Source: Polynucleobacter sp. AM-26B4
GTDB taxonomy: Bacteria > Pseudomonadota > Gammaproteobacteria > Burkholderiales > Burkholderiaceae
DNA length: 64,000 bases
NCBI RefSeq assembly: GCF_018882285.1
Contig: NZ_JACVOT010000001.1
Span: forward strand, 627,916-691,915
Direction of reading: 5' to 3'
Made by a program: the position numbers and the translations under genes. Below are positions 18,748-28,381 of this stretch, piece after piece. The notes beneath the pieces are model-generated. The model made no database searches. It was not told the origin of the DNA and was given only the letters and a program-made list of their open reading frames with translations. Positions within the stretch are counted from its first letter, which is position 1, and each line of letters opens with the position of its first letter.

Positions 18748-20833
18748 CATTTTCAGGAACCGCTTTTAATGCATCAGCATCTTGAAGATTATTTACATCC
18801 TCAAGCTCATCAAATTCATCCAGTTCTTCATTTTCAATTGCATCAGATTGAATTAAACCCAAGTAACGCACGCTTGCTACTAAAGCCAAGAAATCAATAT
18901 CCACCACTTCAATTTCAGCCCGAGCTCCTCTTGCTTGCTCAGCCAATTCTAGAACACTCAAACGCAAAGGAATTTCTTCGACTCGAGCCTGCCCTTCCTT
19001 GAGATGTCTCACAACACCTCTCCAAGGTAAACCCTTTTGTTTTAAATACTGCAAACACCAATAGTTTTCCATTTGATTTTGATGTTCCCCATAAGCAGCA
19101 TAGGTGCCATCAAAATCTGCTGCAATCGCCATCAAATCAGCATCCTTAGGCTTGAAGGGTGCCACCAACTTAGCGGTTACACCGTGCTGAGCCATGGCAA
19201 TCAATTGCCATTGATTGACTAAATCAACATAGCGTCTCAATGGAGAAGTGCACCAAGCGTAGTTTTCGACTCCCAAACCTTCATGTGGTCCAGGCATTGT
19301 TTGCATGCGCGTGCGATGTGGGCCCCAGCCCTTTTGCGCACGATAAATTCCTGGGACGCTGTGGCTGGCTAGTTGATTACCCCACGTGCTGTTACAGTAA
19401 ATCATCCATTCAGCAACGATTGAATCAAGCACCGACCCTCGTTGACGAGGAGTGATTTCAACCACGCCCTCTGTGACCTTGAAATTAAAGTCGCGCGGTA
19501 ATGCCGATGGATCTGGTAATCCCAGGGTTTCCTCTTTCAATCCATTGGCAAGGCGTTGCTCTTGTCGCTTGGCATGCAATTGCTTTGCGGACTGCCAGAG
19601 AATATTCAGCTCACCTTGATAAGGAATCGCTGCTGCATTTTTTGAATCCATCAAAGATTCTTCAGTGATCAAATGCTCCAAATCATCCAAACGAAGGTTT
19701 GATGCCATCGGCACTCTCTCAACCTTGGTTACTGGTGCATGGTCACCCTCTAAGATTGGAAGACCATCAGGATTCAAGGTCACATACAAAGAGACCGTGG
19801 GTCTCAAAGGTAAATCAAGTGATGCTGAATCTGCAGCGTGCAAAGAAAACACATCGATCACTTCGTCTGGCAGCATGGTGATCTTGCCACCCGGGAAGTA
19901 GACTGTTGACAATCTTTTTCGACCAACCTCATCCAAGGCACCACCTCGATGAATCGCTAAAGCAGGTGCCGCAATATGAACGCCGACACGGTGGCACTGA
20001 CCAATACCTGCAACATCAAGAGTGCTCACAGAAAAAGCATCATCAATTTCAGTGGTGCTGGCGTCATCAATTGAAAAAGCTTTGACATCCGCCACAGGTA
20101 GCTTCTGAAGTGCTTCCTCCCAAGCCGATTGCTCATTGGCCTGGAGTTGAACCTGAAAACCAACACCCTTCGGAAAATGTTCTTTTAAAAATTTACCTTC
20201 GTGATAAGCCAAGGCAGAACTCAAAACACCACAAGTTAAAAATAACTCAGGTATTCCACCCTTCAAAGTCTGCGCTGCATTTGCAACAGCTTTATAGGCT
20301 GTTGAATTTTTATCAGGATTGAATAAAAGAGCATTAACCTGCGGTGCAATCTCTTCTGGTAACTGACCTAGCTTTAGTTGAGCTTCCCATGACTCTTGCT
20401 TGATCAACTCGGCTTTTTTTCTTTCAACTGCTAAGAGTGCTGCTTTGAGCTGATCTTCTGGAGCGCGCATGAACTGACCGCGGCCCTTGCGTCGAAAATA
20501 AATGGGGGCACTGTGCAAGGCCACCGCCAAACTGATTTTTTGAATATGACTGGATGTCTCACCAAAATACTCTTTGGCCAAATCAGTGAAAATGAATTCT
20601 TCAGGTCCAGCGCATTCCCACAAAAAATCTAAATCAATTTCTTCAGCTTGCTTTTTGGCTGATGCCAACAATTCTTCTGGTTTTGAATCTTCAAAACGCA
20701 ACCAAACATCTTTGGCCTTTAGCTTGCCACGTTTGCCGCCTAAACTTTCAACGGCCAATGCTTCACCCTCTGAGGCTTGAGCCATCAGGGTGGCAATTTT
20801 TATGTCGCCGCCATCTTCATACAACAAATGCAT
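18722..20833 (-). CDS. RNase II/RNB-domain exoribonuclease
   Basis: This predicted 3'-to-5' exoribonuclease has 703 residues. The RNB catalytic domain starts around residue 250 with FSIDDASTTEIDDAFS, whose aspartates bind metal, followed by VGVHIAAPAL and YFPGGKITMLPDEV. Later come VAEWMIYCNSTWG and YAWCTSPLRRYVDLVNQ. The last 40 residues are very acidic. It is shorter than RNase R and belongs to the betaproteobacterial RNB group. The ATG lies on the fabG-like stop codon. Confidence 0.88.
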   Translation of the reverse strand: MHLLYEDGGDIKIATLMAQASEGEALAVESLGGKRGKLKAKDVWLRFEDSKPEELLASAKKQAEEIDLDFLWECAGPEEFIFTDLAKEYFGETSSHIQKISLAVALHSAPIYFRRKGRGQFMRAPEDQLKAALLAVERKKAELIKQESWEAQLKLGQLPEEIAPQVNALLFNPDKNSTAYKAVANAAQTLKGGIPELFLTCGVLSSALAYHEGKFLKEHFPKGVGFQVQLQANEQSAWEEALQKLPVADVKAFSIDDASTTEIDDAFSVSTLDVAGIGQCHRVGVHIAAPALAIHRGGALDEVGRKRLSTVYFPGGKITMLPDEVIDVFSLHAADSASLDLPLRPTVSLYVTLNPDGLPILEGDHAPVTKVERVPMASNLRLDDLEHLITEESLMDSKNAAAIPYQGELNILWQSAKQLHAKRQEQRLANGLKEETLGLPDPSALPRDFNFKVTEGVVEITPRQRGSVLDSIVAEWMIYCNSTWGNQLASHSVPGIYRAQKGWGPHRTRMQTMPGPHEGLGVENYAWCTSPLRRYVDLVNQWQLIAMAQHGVTAKLVAPFKPKDADLMAIAADFDGTYAAYGEHQNQMENYWCLQYLKQKGLPWRGVVRHLKEGQARVEEIPLRLSVLELAEQARGARAEIEVVDIDFLALVASVRYLGLIQSDAIENEELDEFDELEDVNNLQDADALKAVPENDVKPSTAE

Positions 20834-21591
20834 TAAAGAGATATCCCGCCGCTGGCTTCTAGGGCGATGCCGTTGATGTAACTTGATTCATCGCTGGCCA
20901 AAAATGCGTACACATTGGCCAATTCTTCTGGCTTACCTAGGCGGCGCAACCATGAACGATCTTTCATACCTTTCAAAACATCTTCAGGCATAGATGCCAA
21001 AATATTTGTTTCCACAAATCCAGGGCAAACGGCATTTACACGGATGCCTTTAGGGCCCAACTCTCTGGCCCACGTGGTTGTAAAACCAATCACACCATAT
21101 TTGGTAGCGGCATAGTTTGTCTGACCAAAGTTGCCATACAAACCAACCACGCTTGAGGCGCTCACGATTGAACCGCGTCCAGCTTGCAACATGTGCGGCA
21201 CAACTGCCTGGGTGCAATTAAAGACACCTTTTAGATTGACATCGATCACCGCATCAAATTGCTCTTCAGTCATATTGACCAAGCGTGCATCCTTGGTGAT
21301 ACCAGCGTTATTGATGAGAACATCGATGCGGCCGTAACGCTCGATCACTGCTGCCACGACCTCATCAATATTTTTACGATTCGTGACATTCATCACAAAG
21401 CCGTCAGCCTGGCCACCCGCTGATTTCAGCTGATCAACAGCCGCTTGAACCTGTGCGTCATTCATGTCACAAATGATTGAAATACCACCTTCATCACAGA
21501 ACTTTTGTGCAGTGGCAAAACCAATACCATTGGCGCTGCCAGTGATGATGCAAACTTTATTCTCTAAACGCTTGGCCATATTTTTTGTCAT
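20833..21591 (-). CDS. FabG-like short-chain dehydrogenase/reductase
   Basis: Probably an NAD(P)H-dependent 3-oxoacyl-ACP or related keto reductase. In 252 residues it shows the cofactor motif [12 protein letters not shown], and the catalytic Ser in [11 protein letters not shown] with Tyr and Lys in NYAATKYG. It also has the C-terminal [18 protein letters not shown] and a terminal EASGGISL resembling FabG/PhaB. The precise substrate cannot be told; acetoacetyl-CoA reductase is possible. The ribosome site AAGAAGG precedes ATG 21591, and a tandem repeat separates it from mpl. Confidence 0.85.
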   Translation of the reverse strand: MTKNMAKRLENKVCIITGSANGIGFATAQKFCDEGGISIICDMNDAQVQAAVDQLKSAGGQADGFVMNVTNRKNIDEVVAAVIERYGRIDVLINNAGITKDARLVNMTEEQFDAVIDVNLKGVFNCTQAVVPHMLQAGRGSIVSASSVVGLYGNFGQTNYAATKYGVIGFTTTWARELGPKGIRVNAVCPGFVETNILASMPEDVLKGMKDRSWLRRLGKPEELANVYAFLASDESSYINGIALEASGGISL

Positions 21592-21614
21592 TTTTTTACC
21601 TTCTTAAGTTCAGT

Positions 21615-21686
21615 CATCAAAGAATGAATCTCTACCAAAGAATTAATTTCTATCAAAGAATTAATTTCTATCAAAGAATAATTTTT
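21615..21686. repeat. Four 18-bp tandem repeats after mpl
   Basis: Four consecutive 18-bp units lie at 21615-21632, 21633-21650, 21651-21668 and 21669-21686. The middle two differ at one base, and the outer two are more diverged. They abut the mpl stop codon (21686-21688) and fill most of the mpl/fabG-like gap. Confidence 0.9.
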
Positions 21687-23104
21687 TATTTCAACAACTC
21701 TAAAAGCTTGCGGTGCACACCACCAAAACCACCATTGCTCATCACCAAAATATGATCGCCAGGTTTTGCTGCTTGCTTCACTGCTGCCATGAGAAGATTT
21801 AAATCATCAAACGCTTCAGCTTTTGAACCGAGCGGCGCCAAAGACTCTTTCAAGTCCCAGCCCAATGCATCCTTACCAGTGGCTGAGCCGTAACCAAAAA
21901 CCAAATCAGCGTCTTGCAAACTATCAGGCAACTGACTTTTCATCACGCCCAACTTCATCGTGTTTGAACGTGGTTCCAGTACGGCCAAGATACGTGTATT
22001 GGTATCACGCCCTACTCGACGTCTTAAGCCATCCACCGTGGTGGTAATCGCTGTTGGATGGTGCGCAAAATCATCATAGATGGTGATGCCATTGACTCGG
22101 CCAATCACTTCCATGCGACGTTTCACATTCTTGAATGTGCCCAATGCTTGCGCGGCCTTTTGTGCAGAAATACCCACATGATGCGCAGCAGCGATGGCCG
22201 CTAAAGCATTCAATTGATTGTGTCGACCAGTAACAGATGCATCCTCATCCCAACAAACCTCTGAGACCTCTTGGCCCTTATATATGACTTTGAAACCATC
22301 TTTTGATGTATCTATCAAAGACCAATCCCCGGGCTTGATTGATTGCTCAGGTAAAGCAAATCGCTCAAGACTTGACCAACACCCACGTTGCACCACTCGT
22401 TCTAAACTTTGTTCAGCGCCATTCACTATCAAACGACCTGCGCTTGGAACAGTTCTCACCAAATGATGAAATTGAGTTTCGATGGCAGTGATATCAGCAA
22501 AGATATCCGCATGATCAAACTCTAAGTTATTCAAAATAGCTGTTCGTGGTCTGTAATGAACAAATTTGCTACGCTTATCAAAAAATGCTGTGTCATATTC
22601 ATCAGCCTCGATCACAAAGTAATGAGGAGCATCGGCTTGATCACCTGTCTTTTTACCCAAGCGCGCAGATACGTCGAAGTTATTTGGTACACCGCCAATC
22701 AAATATCCAGGTTCTAAGCCATTCGCTTGCAAAATCCAGGTGAGCATCGCAGTGGTGGTGGTTTTTCCATGAGTGCCAGCAACAGCCAAAACATGCTTGC
22801 CCTGTAACACCTGCTCACCCAACCATTGAGGTCCAGATTGGTAAGGAAGACCTTGATCCAAAATGGCCTCCATCAATGGATTGCCGCGAGAAACCACATT
22901 ACCAATAATGAATAAGTCGGGTTTTAAAGAAATTTGATCTGGAGAAAATCCCTCGATCAGTTCAATGCCCTGAGCCTCGAGTTGAGTGCTCATTGGTGGG
23001 TAAACATTGGCGTCACAACCAGTCACTCGATGACCTGCCTGACGTGCGATGGCGGCAATACCGCCCATAAAAGTACCGCAAATACCTAGGATATGAAGAT
23101 GCAT
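21686..23104 (-). CDS. mpl: UDP-N-acetylmuramate:L-Ala-gamma-D-Glu-meso-DAP ligase
   Basis: It recycles cell-wall tripeptide by joining it to UDP-MurNAc. The 472-residue Mur-ligase-like enzyme has the ATP site [35 protein letters not shown], the typical NLEFDHADIF, and DDFAHHPTAI. Its N-terminus HILGICGTFMGGIAAIARQAGH separates it from MurC, which is present later in the window. Together with the AmpD fusion at 33564 it indicates active muropeptide recycling. Confidence 0.95.
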   Translation of the reverse strand: MHLHILGICGTFMGGIAAIARQAGHRVTGCDANVYPPMSTQLEAQGIELIEGFSPDQISLKPDLFIIGNVVSRGNPLMEAILDQGLPYQSGPQWLGEQVLQGKHVLAVAGTHGKTTTTAMLTWILQANGLEPGYLIGGVPNNFDVSARLGKKTGDQADAPHYFVIEADEYDTAFFDKRSKFVHYRPRTAILNNLEFDHADIFADITAIETQFHHLVRTVPSAGRLIVNGAEQSLERVVQRGCWSSLERFALPEQSIKPGDWSLIDTSKDGFKVIYKGQEVSEVCWDEDASVTGRHNQLNALAAIAAAHHVGISAQKAAQALGTFKNVKRRMEVIGRVNGITIYDDFAHHPTAITTTVDGLRRRVGRDTNTRILAVLEPRSNTMKLGVMKSQLPDSLQDADLVFGYGSATGKDALGWDLKESLAPLGSKAEAFDDLNLLMAAVKQAAKPGDHILVMSNGGFGGVHRKLLELLK

Positions 23105-23168
23105 GCCAAGATTTTATCCAAACATCCGTGCAAAATAAGGTAATTCATTGAAAAACGGAAAGAAAAAC

Positions 23169-23708
23169 ATGAATGAACGCCAATGGGGTTTAATCTTGAT
23201 CGCTGGAGCGCTGGCTGCAGTTTTAGGCATGGGCTTGTCGAGCTACAAATACAGAACTGAAAAAGCCAGCGACACCGCTATCGAAGAATTACTCACCAGA
23301 GAATTGCGCTCCCCAGATGGAAAAATGCATCAAACATCCGATTGGCGCGGAAAAATCCTCATCATCAATTACTGGGCTTCTTGGTGCCCACCCTGCGTTG
23401 AAGAAATGCCTGAATTGGTGCGATCACAGACCAAATATGCTGCTAAAAATGTTCTATTTGTCGGTATCGGTGTCGATTCACCATCTAACATACGTGAATT
23501 TCTAGAAAAAACCCCGGTGAACTATCCCATTGTTTTGGGTGGTTTGGATGGGGCAACTTGGGCTAAAAATATGGGAAATCCCAGCTCAGGCCTGCCTTTT
23601 ACGGTGATGGTAGACCGTAAAGGAGCCATTATTAAGACGAAACTAGGCAAAATAAGCGAAGATGAGCTCAGTTCATGGATAGATAACGCTATAATCACTT
23701 CTCAGTAA
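23169..23708 (+). CDS. TlpA-family thioredoxin-like protein
   Basis: This predicted membrane-anchored thiol-disulfide oxidoreductase faces the periplasm. The 179-residue protein has an N-terminal hydrophobic anchor ([18 protein letters not shown]), the active site [17 protein letters not shown], and the cis-Pro loop [17 protein letters not shown] 23169 follows a GGAAAG ribosome site and is preferred over a TTG at 23148. It lies 20 bp before accB; aroQ, often found at this place in related bacteria, is not here. Confidence 0.9.
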   Translation: MNERQWGLILIAGALAAVLGMGLSSYKYRTEKASDTAIEELLTRELRSPDGKMHQTSDWRGKILIINYWASWCPPCVEEMPELVRSQTKYAAKNVLFVGIGVDSPSNIREFLEKTPVNYPIVLGGLDGATWAKNMGNPSSGLPFTVMVDRKGAIIKTKLGKISEDELSSWIDNAIITSQ

Positions 23709-23728
23709 AAATTTACAGGAAGGGCATC

Positions 23729-24190
23729 ATGGATTTACGAAAACTCAAAACTTTGATCGATTTAGTAGCCGAATCTGGCGTTTCAGAACTAGAAGTAACA
23801 GAAGGTGAAGACAAAGTCCGAATCGTTAAAAATCCAGCCCCAATCGCAGCACCAGTCCAACAAGTTTATGCCGCAGCTCCAGCAGCGGCTCCGGCAGCAC
23901 CAGCGCCAGCGGCGGCGGCTGCACCTGCAGCAGAAGCGGCTCCTGCAGAACCAACTGGTCATGCTGTGAAATCTCCAATGGTGGGCACTTTCTATCGCTC
24001 TCCAACACCAGGCGCCGATTCTTTTGTGAAGATTGGTGACACGGTCAAAGAAGGTCAAACACTTTGCATCATTGAAGCAATGAAGTTATTGAACGAAATT
24101 GAATCTGATAAATCAGGTGTCGTTAAAGAAATTTTGTGTGAGAACGGCCAAGGCGTTGAATTCGGTCAGGCTCTTTTCATTATTGGCTAA
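23729..24190 (+). CDS. accB: Biotin carboxyl carrier protein of acetyl-CoA carboxylase
   Basis: It carries biotin between the carboxylase half-reactions in fatty acid synthesis. The 153-residue protein has the N-terminal [20 protein letters not shown], an Ala/Pro-rich flexible linker (about 50-75), and the biotinyl domain with [13 protein letters not shown], in which the Lys of MKL is biotinylated. It forms an operon with accC. Confidence 0.97.
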   Translation: MDLRKLKTLIDLVAESGVSELEVTEGEDKVRIVKNPAPIAAPVQQVYAAAPAAAPAAPAPAAAAAPAAEAAPAEPTGHAVKSPMVGTFYRSPTPGADSFVKIGDTVKEGQTLCIIEAMKLLNEIESDKSGVVKEILCENGQGVEFGQALFIIG

Positions 24191-24219
24191 TTCAAGCTAA
24201 AGCTCACAAAGGTTACCCA

Positions 24220-25590
24220 ATGTTTGAAAAGATTCTTATCGCCAATCGCGGCGAAATCGCACTTCGTATTCAAAGAGCCTGTCGCGAGATGGGCATCAAA
24301 ACAGTGGTCGTGTTCTCAGAAGCAGATCGCGATGCCAAATACGTCAAATTAGCTGATGAAGCTGTTTGTATCGGTCCAGCACCATCAGCTCTGAGCTATC
24401 TGAACATGCCAGCGATCATTTCTGCTGCAGAAGTGACAGATGCTCAAGCGATTCACCCAGGTTACGGCTTCTTATCAGAAAACGCTGATTTTGCTGAGCG
24501 CGTTGAACAATCTGGTTTTGTGTTCATCGGCCCAACAGCAGAATCGATTCGCTTGATGGGTGACAAAGTGTCTGCCAAGCAAGCCATGATTCGTTCAGGC
24601 GTGCCATGCGTTCCAGGTTCAGAAGGCGCTTTGCCTGATAACCCAAAAGAAATTTTGGCCACGGCTAAAAAAGTTGGTTATCCGGTGATCATCAAAGCCG
24701 CCGGTGGTGGTGGTGGTCGAGGTATGCGTGTGGTTCACACTGAAGCGCACTTGATCAATGCCGTGAATATGACTCGCGAAGAAGCTGGTCGTGCTTTCGG
24801 TAATCCAGAAGTCTATATGGAGAAGTTCTTAGAGAACCCTCGCCACGTAGAAATTCAGATTCTGGCCGATACCCATAAAAATGCCGTGTACTTAGGTGAG
24901 CGTGATTGCTCTATGCAACGTCGTCACCAAAAAGTGATTGAAGAAGCTCCAGCACCTGGCATTGATCGTCGCTTGATTGCCAAAATTGGCGAGCGTTGTG
25001 CTGAAGCCTGTAGAAAAATTGGCTATCGCGGTGCGGGTACTTTTGAGTTTTTATATGAAAACGACGAGTTCTACTTCATCGAGATGAACACCCGTGTTCA
25101 AGTTGAGCACCCAGTGACTGAATTGATCACTGGCATTGATATTGTTCAGCAACAGATTCACATTGCGGCTGGCGAAAAGTTACCTTTCCGTCAAAAAGAC
25201 ATTGAATTCAGAGGTCATGCCATTGAATGCCGTATCAATGCTGAAGATCCTGTGAAATTCATGCCAAGCCCAGGTCGCATTCAATCTTGGCACATGCCTG
25301 GCGGCCCTGGCATTCGCGTTGATTCCCATGCTTACGCTGGTTACTTTGTGCCACCAACTTATGACTCAATGATTGGTAAATTGATTGCCTACGGCACAAC
25401 TCGTGAACAAGCGATTCGCCGCATGCGCATCGCTTTATCTGAAGTTGCGATCGACGGCATTTTGACCAACATTCCTTTGCATCGTGAATTGATGTTAGAT
25501 CCAAAGTTTGAACAAGGTGGTACGAGCATTCACTACCTAGAGCACAAGCTTGAGGAGCAAGCAGCATCAAAACGTGGCAACACGAAGTAA
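24220..25590 (+). CDS. accC: Biotin carboxylase subunit of acetyl-CoA carboxylase
   Basis: It carboxylates biotin on AccB using ATP and bicarbonate. The 456-residue ATP-grasp enzyme has the start [27 protein letters not shown], the glycine-rich [30 protein letters not shown], and [16 protein letters not shown] with catalytic Glu and Arg. Length is standard. It follows accB by 29 bp. Confidence 0.98.
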   Translation: MFEKILIANRGEIALRIQRACREMGIKTVVVFSEADRDAKYVKLADEAVCIGPAPSALSYLNMPAIISAAEVTDAQAIHPGYGFLSENADFAERVEQSGFVFIGPTAESIRLMGDKVSAKQAMIRSGVPCVPGSEGALPDNPKEILATAKKVGYPVIIKAAGGGGGRGMRVVHTEAHLINAVNMTREEAGRAFGNPEVYMEKFLENPRHVEIQILADTHKNAVYLGERDCSMQRRHQKVIEEAPAPGIDRRLIAKIGERCAEACRKIGYRGAGTFEFLYENDEFYFIEMNTRVQVEHPVTELITGIDIVQQQIHIAAGEKLPFRQKDIEFRGHAIECRINAEDPVKFMPSPGRIQSWHMPGGPGIRVDSHAYAGYFVPPTYDSMIGKLIAYGTTREQAIRRMRIALSEVAIDGILTNIPLHRELMLDPKFEQGGTSIHYLEHKLEEQAASKRGNTK

Positions 25591-25618
25591 TTCATAGCCA
25601 TTAGCTACTTACTCTTCC

Positions 25619-27163
25619 ATGGCATTTCGTGAACTTGTATTTACCGTCTCCGAAGATCTTGCAGAAGATCTCGGGGATGCTCTCATGGAATTGGGCGCCC
25701 TATCGATTTCGGTCAGTGATGCAGCTGCCGACACTGAATCTGAAAAACCCTTGTATGGAGAACCAGGTCTAACGCCTGATCGACAAGCTTGGGAACAATC
25801 TCAAGTCATAGCGCTCTTTGATGAACAAGGCTTGAGTGCTACAGAAATTTCCTCGACTTTGACTGAAGCCGGTTTTCAGATCAACACCCCTTCAGAAAGA
25901 AGCGTTGAAGAACAAGACTGGGTGCGTCTCACACAATCACAGTTTGAACCTATTCAAGTAGGTCAACGTTTGTGGGTGGTGCCATCTTGGCACGATGCCC
26001 CCAATGATCCAAACGCGGTTTGTTTGGCCGTTGATCCTGGACTTGCTTTTGGTACAGGCAGTCATCCAACCACGAAGTTGTGCATGCAATGGTTGGAAGA
26101 GCACCCTGATTTATCCAGCAAAACACTTCTAGACTACGGTTGTGGCTCAGGCATTTTGGCAATTGCTGCCAAACGTTTGGGTTGCGGTGACGCACTTGGC
26201 ATTGATATTGATCCTCAAGCAGTCATTTCCGCCAAAGATAATGCCGAACGCAATGAAGTAACTGTTGACTTTAGATTGCCAGAAGAAGATGGCACTCATA
26301 GCCAGCACGATGTGGTGGTTGCGAACATCTTGGCCAATCCACTTCAAGTTCTTGCCCCAGCACTTTGCCAACGCATTGCACCAAATGGTCACATTGTTTT
26401 ATCAGGCATTCTTGAGCGCCAAGCTGAAGAAGTCATCGGAACTTATCAACCATGGATTCAACTGCACGTTTGGCGTGAATGTGATGGTTGGGTGTGCTTA
26501 ACTGGCCAATTAACTTCAGACCAAATAAGCCAAGCTTCTGACACTCAAAAAAAAACAGCAAAAACTAGCGAAAACTTAAGCAAGTCGGCTATCTCCCCAA
26601 TAAAGAATCAACTTCTCACTTCGTTTGGCTGGGTCAGCTTAGTTGCATTAATGATGGTGATTGTTTTACAACTAATGCACCTTGGCAGACATGCCATTGC
26701 ATTACAAATCTCCAAAGCGCCTACCAGTATTCAAGAACCTTTGTTTAAAGCGTTCAAATCTATCGATGCGTCACTTTGCAAACAGTTTGCTTGCCAAGAC
26801 ATCCCTTTAAGAGACTTTTCTGCTTGGGCCATTGAATTAGCCAATCTAAAAATCAATCCTGGCAATAATCAAACTGCCACCGGAATACTAGAACTACAAA
26901 TCCGCAATAAATTACCTTTGATAATCACTTGGCCACATGTCATGCTCACCATCACGGATGCCAATGATGCGGTGATCTCAGAGAAACTTCTCAGCCCTCA
27001 AGATTGGTTACCAGAGGATGATGCCAAAATCACTCCAAAGGGTTCACAAGCGCTTCAGGAAGTCTCAAGCAATGTTTTCTTGAGCTTACCCCAACAAGCT
27101 GCTGGATTTAGAGTGCGCCTGCTCTATGTTGATGACAGGCCAACGGAAACATCACCCCAATAA
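25619..27163 (+). CDS. prmA: PrmA ribosomal protein L11 methyltransferase fused to a DUF3426 membrane domain
   Basis: Residues 1 to about 297 are PrmA, which methylates ribosomal protein L11: VDPGLAFGTGSHPTTKLC (139-156), the S-adenosylmethionine loop LDYGCGSGILAI (171-182), and VANILANPLQVL. A charged linker (300-330) leads into a membrane helix at about 335-356 and a domain resembling DUF3426 (about 360-505), with LCKQFACQDIPLRDF and PHVMLTITDANDAVISEKL. DUF3426 proteins are normally a separate gene after prmA that starts with a CxxC zinc finger; that finger is absent. The single 514-codon frame has no stop or obvious shift. The fusion would tie the methyltransferase to the membrane. Confidence 0.9.
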   Translation: MAFRELVFTVSEDLAEDLGDALMELGALSISVSDAAADTESEKPLYGEPGLTPDRQAWEQSQVIALFDEQGLSATEISSTLTEAGFQINTPSERSVEEQDWVRLTQSQFEPIQVGQRLWVVPSWHDAPNDPNAVCLAVDPGLAFGTGSHPTTKLCMQWLEEHPDLSSKTLLDYGCGSGILAIAAKRLGCGDALGIDIDPQAVISAKDNAERNEVTVDFRLPEEDGTHSQHDVVVANILANPLQVLAPALCQRIAPNGHIVLSGILERQAEEVIGTYQPWIQLHVWRECDGWVCLTGQLTSDQISQASDTQKKTAKTSENLSKSAISPIKNQLLTSFGWVSLVALMMVIVLQLMHLGRHAIALQISKAPTSIQEPLFKAFKSIDASLCKQFACQDIPLRDFSAWAIELANLKINPGNNQTATGILELQIRNKLPLIITWPHVMLTITDANDAVISEKLLSPQDWLPEDDAKITPKGSQALQEVSSNVFLSLPQQAAGFRVRLLYVDDRPTETSPQ

Positions 27164-27211
27164 TTCGCACATTTCATTCATTTAAACCAATTTACCCACC
27201 CAAGGAACTTT

Positions 27212-28171
27212 ATGTCTAGCTTAATTTGTGGCTCTATCGCCTACGACACCATCATGAATTTTGAAGGTCGCTTTCAAGATCAAATCTTGGCAGACCAAAT
27301 TCATATCTTGAACGTTGCCTTTTTAGTTCCAAGCATGCGTCGAGAATTTGGTGGATGTGCTGGCAATATTGCCTACAACCACAAACTATTGGGTGGCGAG
27401 CCGATCATCATGGCCACTGTTGGTGGCGATGCTGGCTCTTACTTTGATCAATTAGCCAAATACAACATCAGCGCTGATCATATTCGCGAATTACCAGAAG
27501 CTTTCACTGCTCAAGCGATGATCACAACAGACCGCGATAACAATCAAATCACCGCTTTTCATCCTGGCGCCATGGGTGAGTCACATCTGAACACAGTGGC
27601 TGAGGTGATCAATCAACGCCAGAAGAAGCAACTTGAATTACCAAAAATTGCGATTGTGGCTCCAGATGGCAGACAAGGTATGGTCGAACATTGTCAGCAA
27701 TTGGCAGATGCAAAGATTCCATTCATTTTTGATCCAGGCCAGGGCTTACCAATGTTTGATGGTCAAGAACTCTTGGCTTTCATTGAGCAAGCAACCTATG
27801 TGGCCGTGAATGACTATGAAGGTGAAATGCTGGCTCAAAGAACTGGCCTATCTTTAGAAAAGATTGCGGAACGGGTTTCAGCTTTAATTGTCACCAAAGG
27901 TGCTCAAGGAGCAGAAATCCATACCCAAGATAAGAAAATCGAAATTCCAGTGGTGCCTGTCGGAAAAGCGATTGATCCAACTGGTTGCGGGGATGCTTTC
28001 AGGGGTGGATTACTCTATGGTATCGAGCAAGGATTTGATTGGGAAGTGACCGGTCGCTTAGCAAGCTTAATGGGCTCCATCAAAATTGCCAGCCAAGGTC
28101 CTCAAAATCATTGCCCATCTCAAGAAGCCATTCAAATGCAGTTCAAACAAGCATTTGGCTACAGCTACTAA
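27212..28171 (+). CDS. PfkB-family carbohydrate/nucleoside kinase
   Basis: This 319-residue ribokinase-fold enzyme phosphorylates a sugar or nucleoside. Motifs are the N-terminal GSIAYDTIM, FGGCAGNIAYNHKLLGG, TVGGDAGSYFDQL, and the C-terminal signature DPTGCGDAFRGGLLYG with the catalytic Asp. It resembles the adenosine-kinase-like PfkB group of betaproteobacteria, but the substrate is not settled by sequence. It is the last gene of the tlpA-accBC-prmA direction. Confidence 0.88.
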   Translation: MSSLICGSIAYDTIMNFEGRFQDQILADQIHILNVAFLVPSMRREFGGCAGNIAYNHKLLGGEPIIMATVGGDAGSYFDQLAKYNISADHIRELPEAFTAQAMITTDRDNNQITAFHPGAMGESHLNTVAEVINQRQKKQLELPKIAIVAPDGRQGMVEHCQQLADAKIPFIFDPGQGLPMFDGQELLAFIEQATYVAVNDYEGEMLAQRTGLSLEKIAERVSALIVTKGAQGAEIHTQDKKIEIPVVPVGKAIDPTGCGDAFRGGLLYGIEQGFDWEVTGRLASLMGSIKIASQGPQNHCPSQEAIQMQFKQAFGYSY

Positions 28172-28203
28172 TTTCTAAACTAGCAACTCATCAGTTCCAC
28201 CAA

Positions 28204-28244
28204 AGAAAAAACCCGCTAAGGCGTTAAGCTATAGCGGGTTTGAT
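28204..28244. terminator. Bidirectional terminator between the PfkB kinase and the histone H1-like gene
   Basis: A 9-bp stem AACCCGCTA / TAGCGGGTT (28210-28240) has A6 on the left and TTT on the right. Read on minus, the hairpin is followed by TTTT and more T, making it a strong stop for the H1-like transcript. It lies beyond the out-of-frame tail described separately. Confidence 0.85.
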
Positions 28245-28271
28245 TCCCTCTGGGAACCAGTCCCTAATAAA

Positions 28272-28381
28272 TTAAGGACGAGAACCCGTTGGGAAAGGCC
28301 AAGCAGCAGCCGGATTTAAAACTGTCTTTGCTGTTGAGGCAGGAGCAGCTTTAGCAGCCGGCTTTTTAGCAGCAGGCTTAC
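28272..28381 (-). other. Out-of-frame coding tail of the histone H1-like gene
   Basis: Directly after the H1-like stop, the -1 frame encodes 37 residues. They continue the KPAAKKPAAK repeat and end in WPFPTGSRP with a stop at 28272. Reading from 28708 with one -1 shift gives exactly 145 codons plus stop. Either frameshifting or slippage joins the two frames, or a one-base deletion in the A9 tract truncated the gene, or the read is wrong. Confidence 0.8.

Noticed and set aside
23709..23728. Missing aroQ between the tlpA-like gene and accB
   Set aside because: aroQ is often here in related bacteria, but absence from one place says nothing about the rest of the genome.
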